A stretch of 64,000 nucleotides of DNA from Pseudoalteromonas sp. N1230-9 (GTDB lineage Bacteria > Pseudomonadota > Gammaproteobacteria > Enterobacterales > Alteromonadaceae), in assembly GCF_032716425.1 (NCBI RefSeq), contig NZ_CP090420.1, positions 124,001 through 188,000 on the forward strand, given 5' to 3'. The notes beneath the pieces were generated by a model that worked only from the letters and a program-made list of their open reading frames with translations, was not told the DNA's origin and made no database searches. Made by a program: the position numbers and the translations under genes. This document shows, one piece after another, positions 60,301-64,000 of the stretch. Every line of letters begins with the position of its first letter. Within the stretch, counting starts at the first letter, position 1.

Positions 60301-63300
60301 GATATTACCACTATTTCTGCGATTGAGAGTTATACACTGTCCGATGATTCTACAAACGCACGAACAGTGACAGTAAGCAACACTAACCACTCTGTTACAG
60401 CTACTTCAACTTCAGACGCAGTGATATTCGATTTAGGTTCGCTTACTTACACAGGCACAATCACGGGTGACAATACGACTGCGGACACATTATCTTTGGG
60501 TTCTGGTGCTGATATTACCGCTGCAACTATCAATGGAGTAAGTAATTTAACGGTAGAATCGGGTGCCAATGTTGCAATGACAGTCAGCCAGCACCAGAGC
60601 TTTAACGGTACATTGACAGCCAGTGGGTCGGAAACTATTACGCTAAGTGGTGACGGGGATATAACAGCACTAACAGGTATCGAAAACTATCTGGTTGGTG
60701 ATGATAGTTCTAATACTCGAACAATCACAATTTTAAGCGGTACGACATCTGTCACAGCTAATTCAACCTCAGATGCTATCACATTTGCTATCGGCGGAAG
60801 TGCCTACAGTGGCACATTAACTGGCGATAGTAGTGTTGCTGACAGTCTATTAGTAACTGATGGTGCAGACGTCAGTGGTGGTGTATTTAATAGTATAGGA
60901 ACGCTCAGCTTAGCGAGTGGTGCAAGTGTTGCTGTTGATGCTGAAAATTTAAATGATTTTACAACTGGGATTACTGGCAGTACAGGCATTGAAACACTAA
61001 ACCTTATGGATGGGGGAACCTTTGACTTTGCTACAACTAATGTTACGGGGATCGAAGGGATCGCAATTGGCACTAATAATTTAGCAACAATTAATTTAAC
61101 TGATAACTTCAATGCAGATACACAAACAGTGTCTGTTACTAATACCACTGGCAGTGCAATAACTGCTGATCTAGTAATTGATGCTTCAGCGTTTGTTGGC
61201 GATGTTCTTGAAATTACCGCTGCTGACTTCGATGGATCAGATACCATGATTGGTGGTAGTGGTGCAGATACTTTCCGCCCAGGTGGGGGAACAGATACCA
61301 TCACAGGTAATGGTGGAAATGATAACTTTATTGGTGAATCAAGTGATTTGAATGGCGATACACTAACAGATCTGAGTATTGGTGACGTAATAACGATTAC
61401 TGGTATTACTGGATTATCAACCAGTAATGTGCGTTTTAATGGCAGCAGTACTCTTGAGATTGATACTGATGCTACTGACTTCTCAAGTCCTGAAATATCA
61501 CTCTCACTTACAAACTCTCCAGCGAGTGATCTTGTGTATACAGTTGCTGATTCGGGCAGTGATACTGTGATTACTTTTGGATCTTCAAATAGTGGCCCTG
61601 TTTTTAGTGGCTTGAATGGAGGAAGCACGTTTACTGAGGGCGGTTCAGCGATCGTAATTGATGCCAATGTCACAGTCGCAGATAGTGAGCTAGACGCACT
61701 TAATAGTGGCAATGGTAATTATGATGGCGCATCGGTAACTATCGCGCGAGCGGGTGGGGCCAACAGTAATGATCTCTTTACTAACACAGGGTTGCTGGGA
61801 GCATTAACTCAAGGTGGTGCGCTGAGCTATAATAGCAATGTGGTGGGAGCGGTAACCACTAATTCAGCAGGAACATTACAACTTACTTTCAACAGTAATG
61901 CGACTTCAGTTATCGTTGATAGTGTGTTGCAAGCAATTGGCTACATTAATAATGCCAATAACCCTGCCTCACCAGTCACGCTTAACTATACTTTTAATGA
62001 TGGGGTGATAGATAGTACGGGCACCAATCAGGCGATTGTGACAATTGTACCTCCAAGTGTTCCGTCGAATAATGCACCTGTCATTTCAGGTCAACCTATT
62101 ACTTCGATAGATGAAGACACACTTTATAGCTTTACGCCTTCTGCGACAGATTCAGATGGCGATAGCTTGGAGTTCAGTATAACGAACTTACCATTATGGG
62201 CTAGTTTTGATAATACGACGGGAACAATCTCAGGCACGCCAATTGAGGGACAAAGTGGTAGTTACGATAATATTGTTATTACAGTCTCTGACGGTGAACT
62301 TGAATCAGCTCTACCTACATTTAATATTAGTGTGAATCCAGTTAATGATGCACCTGTTATTTTCGGTGTACCGCCTATCGAGGTGAAGCAAGGTGAAAAC
62401 TATAGTTTCACGCCTACCGTTGAAGATGTGGATTCAGATACATTCAGCTTTTCTGTCTCTAATCTACCTGCATGGCTGAGTTTTGATACTTCTACGGGCA
62501 GACTGTCAGGCACGCCTGATATTACTGACATAGGTAATTATGAAAATATTGTCATTAGTGTCAGTGATGGTTCATTACAAGCAAGTTTAGAAGGGTTCTC
62601 TATCCTTGTTACTGCGACTAACGCAGCGCCAGTAGCCAATGACATGCAGAGAAATGTCCAAGAAGATGGGACAACGAGCTTTGTGGCAGATGTTCAAGAC
62701 GCCAATGATGATTCATTAGTTATCGAACTTATCTCGCAACCTGAAAATGGTAACGTACAAGTACAAGGGACGATTTTTACTTATACACCGAGTCCAAATT
62801 TTAATGGCAATGATACATTTACTTATCGTGTTTCTGATGGACAATTATCATCTAATGACGCTTCAGTGGTGATAAATGTAAGTGCGGTAAATGATGTCCC
62901 TGTGGCGAATGACGATAACTTTAATTTTGCAGCCGTATCTGATAATCAATATACATTATCAGTACTTGAAAATGACACCGATGCTGATGGCGATGCATTG
63001 CGTATCATTGGTGCAAAAGCGTCGATAGGCACAGTATCTATCAACAATAACACGTTGAGTTATCAAGCAATTGAGAATACTCAAGGCCCAATTCTTATTC
63101 ATTATATTATTGAAGATGAGAATAAAGCTCGAGCTGAAGCGACCGCAACGATTGCTATCAATAGTGATGACTCGTCAGCAATGCCAGTAATCACAGCCCC
63201 TGCAGATTTAACTGTCAATGCAACGGGTTTATTCACCAAAGTTGATTTGGGGATAGCAATGGCGTTTGATAGCTCAGATAATCCTCTACCTGTTTCGCTC

Positions 63301-64000
63301 GTACGTGGAGCCCCCATTTTTGCACCGGGTAAACACTTAGTGTACTGGCAAACCGAGGATAATGAAGGTCAACAAGTAACGACAAGTCAGCAATTAAACG
63401 TCAATCCTCTTGTATCATTACAAAAAGATAGTCGAGTTGCTGAAGATAAAGAGCATGCCGTTAAAGTGTATTTAAACGGACCTGCTCCAAGTTATCCAGT
63501 GGTAATTCCTTACACTGTATCTGGCACAGCGGACAGCGCTGATCATGATTTACAATCTGGCGAACTGGTTATTAGCTCTGGCGTGTCGGCGAGTATTCCA
63601 CTAATGATTTTTGCCGACAGTAGTGATGAAGGTAACGAAACTATCGTTATAACACTTGGTGACTCCGTAAATAAGGGCGCAAAATCTACTTCAACGGTGA
63701 CAATTGTCGAAGACAATGTCGCGCCAAATATTGAGACCTTAGTTTTACAGAATAATCAACAACGCAGCATTATTACTGCTTCAGATGAATTGGTGACAAT
63801 TACCGCAAACGTATCAGATCCAAATCCAACGGATGAAGTAACTGTTGAGTGGGATTCTGCGCCAGAGTTTGTAAATACTTCAAATGATCCGTTCATTTTT
63901 GAGTTTAATCCAGCCGTTGTAGCTTCTGGTATTTACAAAGTACGTGTTACTGCAAAAGATGATGCAGTACCAAGTTTGTCGACTATGAAAGATGTTTATA
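57331..64000 (+). CDS. Giant secreted repeat protein (adhesin-like), 3' end outside window
   Basis: One frame, ATG 57331, open for 2,223 codons and still open at the edge. Signal peptide about residues 1-40 (LLLSAVFSTSAIA). In order: unique beta domain; two bacterial Ig-like repeats (194-387); an SbsA-like Ig domain (about 388-510); a cadherin-like part; five 112-119-residue beta repeats (714-1295); an RTX-like GGSGADTFRPGGGTD stretch (~1307); two He_PIG putative-Ig domains (~1580, ~1671); cadherin-like domains (~1764, ~1854); an HYR-like domain; a Calx-beta domain (~2028); and the start of a PKD-like domain. Cys is almost absent. It should be a surface or released adhesin in a Ca-dependent style. 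No C-terminal sorting signal can be seen. Confidence 0.9.
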   Translation, partial: MNSKHLLSSNWGRYHLLNGKFNFTKLTLLLSAVFSTSAIASTFTFDNSANNTGDGSTTFTSTSDGVTLTATQSAGRTISYQNVLSGFMVPTTSQSGETWTMSFSSNISITQFDLGQFSGGGVGGTYTFTPDSGTAVTISDNDPDWSGDSLATLTASDWTSVSTVVVSYVGGGFNGHNLGIDNIEFMLAPSDSTAPLISEVTPVTTPTNDNTPNYTFTTDEAGTLSVGGSCGTSTSTTIGGTGNQTITLTQTDNSTALSDGTYSNCTITVTDAANNPSSVLNITSFTVDTTAPAVAEVTAVTTPGSDSTPSYTFSTTETGTLSVGGSCGTSSSTTISSTGNQTITLTQTDNSTPLVDGTYSNCTITITDAAGNANTPLAITAFTIDSIGPTFDGTNSTPSDDATGVAGNANIVVDFNENISLGTGNITIRDISGSSDFEVFNVTTESDGTTTSPSAGRIGITNDKIYINPSNNLTGNRNYAIRIDATAVDDSAGNSFLGINDDTSFNFSTGNTAPAVDLDSTSGSDDSSVSFSEGAGAVNIAANAVVTETDGDTITTITVSLTNDQDGVSEGLNISASAQDALTGVSGSSDITLQDTISITGATASAAEVQTFLQAVTYNNTSSSPNQTSRTVTVVINDGTDNSTSRTATISVSNLTAASSTAASFNTTNGTNLSPAITFTSDDETLTIADPSHIVGSIADGGAGTDILSVATGSNLANFTTLTNFETLTPENDGSLTLTETQHDAFTTINGSGTNQFTISSADGDQTLIGDSDIESYVLGAAMSFTLASSAQSVTGSTGVDTIDVAGFTTTGTLAGGAGTDTLRADTGANISGATLSSFESLTLSDNASVTMTEAQHDSFSTITAAATETITISDVSDGLTGNSAIETYILSAANSFTLGAVGQSVTGSSGDDTVNVGTLNATGTLAGGSGTDTLILSNSGNIAGATVSGFENLSVAENGSATISVAQLSSFTGTVSGSGSESLTLSGDGDITTISAIESYTLSDDSTNARTVTVSNTNHSVTATSTSDAVIFDLGSLTYTGTITGDNTTADTLSLGSGADITAATINGVSNLTVESGANVAMTVSQHQSFNGTLTASGSETITLSGDGDITALTGIENYLVGDDSSNTRTITILSGTTSVTANSTSDAITFAIGGSAYSGTLTGDSSVADSLLVTDGADVSGGVFNSIGTLSLASGASVAVDAENLNDFTTGITGSTGIETLNLMDGGTFDFATTNVTGIEGIAIGTNNLATINLTDNFNADTQTVSVTNTTGSAITADLVIDASAFVGDVLEITAADFDGSDTMIGGSGADTFRPGGGTDTITGNGGNDNFIGESSDLNGDTLTDLSIGDVITITGITGLSTSNVRFNGSSTLEIDTDATDFSSPEISLSLTNSPASDLVYTVADSGSDTVITFGSSNSGPVFSGLNGGSTFTEGGSAIVIDANVTVADSELDALNSGNGNYDGASVTIARAGGANSNDLFTNTGLLGALTQGGALSYNSNVVGAVTTNSAGTLQLTFNSNATSVIVDSVLQAIGYINNANNPASPVTLNYTFNDGVIDSTGTNQAIVTIVPPSVPSNNAPVISGQPITSIDEDTLYSFTPSATDSDGDSLEFSITNLPLWASFDNTTGTISGTPIEGQSGSYDNIVITVSDGELESALPTFNISVNPVNDAPVIFGVPPIEVKQGENYSFTPTVEDVDSDTFSFSVSNLPAWLSFDTSTGRLSGTPDITDIGNYENIVISVSDGSLQASLEGFSILVTATNAAPVANDMQRNVQEDGTTSFVADVQDANDDSLVIELISQPENGNVQVQGTIFTYTPSPNFNGNDTFTYRVSDGQLSSNDASVVINVSAVNDVPVANDDNFNFAAVSDNQYTLSVLENDTDADGDALRIIGAKASIGTVSINNNTLSYQAIENTQGPILIHYIIEDENKARAEATATIAINSDDSSAMPVITAPADLTVNATGLFTKVDLGIAMAFDSSDNPLPVSLVRGAPIFAPGKHLVYWQTEDNEGQQVTTSQQLNVNPLVSLQKDSRVAEDKEHAVKVYLNGPAPSYPVVIPYTVSGTADSADHDLQSGELVISSGVSASIPLMIFADSSDEGNETIVITLGDSVNKGAKSTSTVTIVEDNVAPNIETLVLQNNQQRSIITASDELVTITANVSDPNPTDEVTVEWDSAPEFVNTSNDPFIFEFNPAVVASGIYKVRVTAKDDAVPSLSTMKDVY
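57910..58491 (+). repeat. Two tandem Ig-like coding repeats of 97 residues
   Basis: Residues 194-290 and 291-387 of the giant protein. Both contain SVGGSCGTS, GNQTITLTQTDNST and DGTYSNCTIT. Codons differ at many third positions, so the duplication is not recent. Confidence 0.88.
59470..61215 (+). repeat. Five coding repeats of 112-119 residues
   Basis: Units begin near residues 714, 831, 943, 1062 and 1181. Each has a GATxxxFExLxxxxxxSxTxTxxQHxxF core, then IESYxL, a short SVTGS or SVTAxS run, and end with GTLxGxxxxDxL. Copies 3 and 4 are the most alike. Predicted to be stacked beta units. Confidence 0.82.

Noticed and set aside
58260..63317. Several minus-strand open frames of 70-300 codons
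   Set aside because: They lie opposite the giant + strand gene, have Val/Ser/Pro-rich low-complexity translations typical of the antisense of Thr/Gly/Asn/Asp-rich repeats, and lack ribosome-binding sites.

Overview
The window looks like chromosome from a marine gammaproteobacterium, most likely Pseudoalteromonas or a close relative (inference). The grounds are low GC, frequent GTG and TTG starts, a complete histidine operon next to marine-type secreted peptidases with PPC domains, an NAD-type isocitrate dehydrogenase and a ChrR-type sigma/anti-sigma pair. No rRNA, tRNA, insertion sequence, integrase or CRISPR array was seen.

Layout. 1-1.5 kb: the end of an alkyltransferase-like DNA repair gene, a TrhA/hemolysin-III membrane protein and two tiny exported or membrane proteins. 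1.5-11.8 kb: a LON-domain protein, then a tightly packed one-strand cluster that starts with an ECF sigma factor and its ChrR anti-sigma factor. It continues with a RudS-like tRNA 4-thiouridine desulfidase, photolyase, SnoaL-like protein, SDR, flavin amine oxidase-like protein, DUF1365, Cfa-like lipid methyltransferase, DUF2878, a chalcone-isomerase-like protein and a DUF3833 lipoprotein. This reads as a light/singlet-oxygen response operon. Two promoters of the form TGATC[C/G]-N16-CGTA precede the LON gene and the sigma gene. 12-16 kb: HU, ilvIH with a leader-peptide attenuator, and NAD-isocitrate dehydrogenase. 16-29 kb: housekeeping and hypothetical genes (xni, ppnN, a diguanylate cyclase, an M61 peptidase, a GT25 glycosyltransferase, small membrane proteins, a repeat-rich DUF4097-like protein) and a serine hydrolase gene broken by one in-frame stop. 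29-36.4 kb: hisGDCBHAFI with a His-rich leader peptide and attenuator. 36.6-52.5 kb: a CPA1 antiporter, an MscS channel, paired secreted M4 and M28 peptidases sharing two PPC domains each, yoaA, tsaB, an alkaline phosphatase, an alpha/beta hydrolase, fadD and rnd.

52.5-64 kb is the accessory end. It holds a small HEAGH-motif protein, a PRMT-like methyltransferase translationally coupled to an Fmt-like formyltransferase, a protein of unknown family, a stand-alone phage-tail-collar protein, and the first 2,223 codons of a giant secreted repeat protein (starts at 57331) that runs off the right edge. These lie on one strand apart from the HEAGH gene and form the least understood part of the window.

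The clearest regulatory structures are the two amino-acid attenuators (ilv and his), whose leader peptides and competing hairpins can be read directly from the sequence, and the sigma/ChrR promoter pair.
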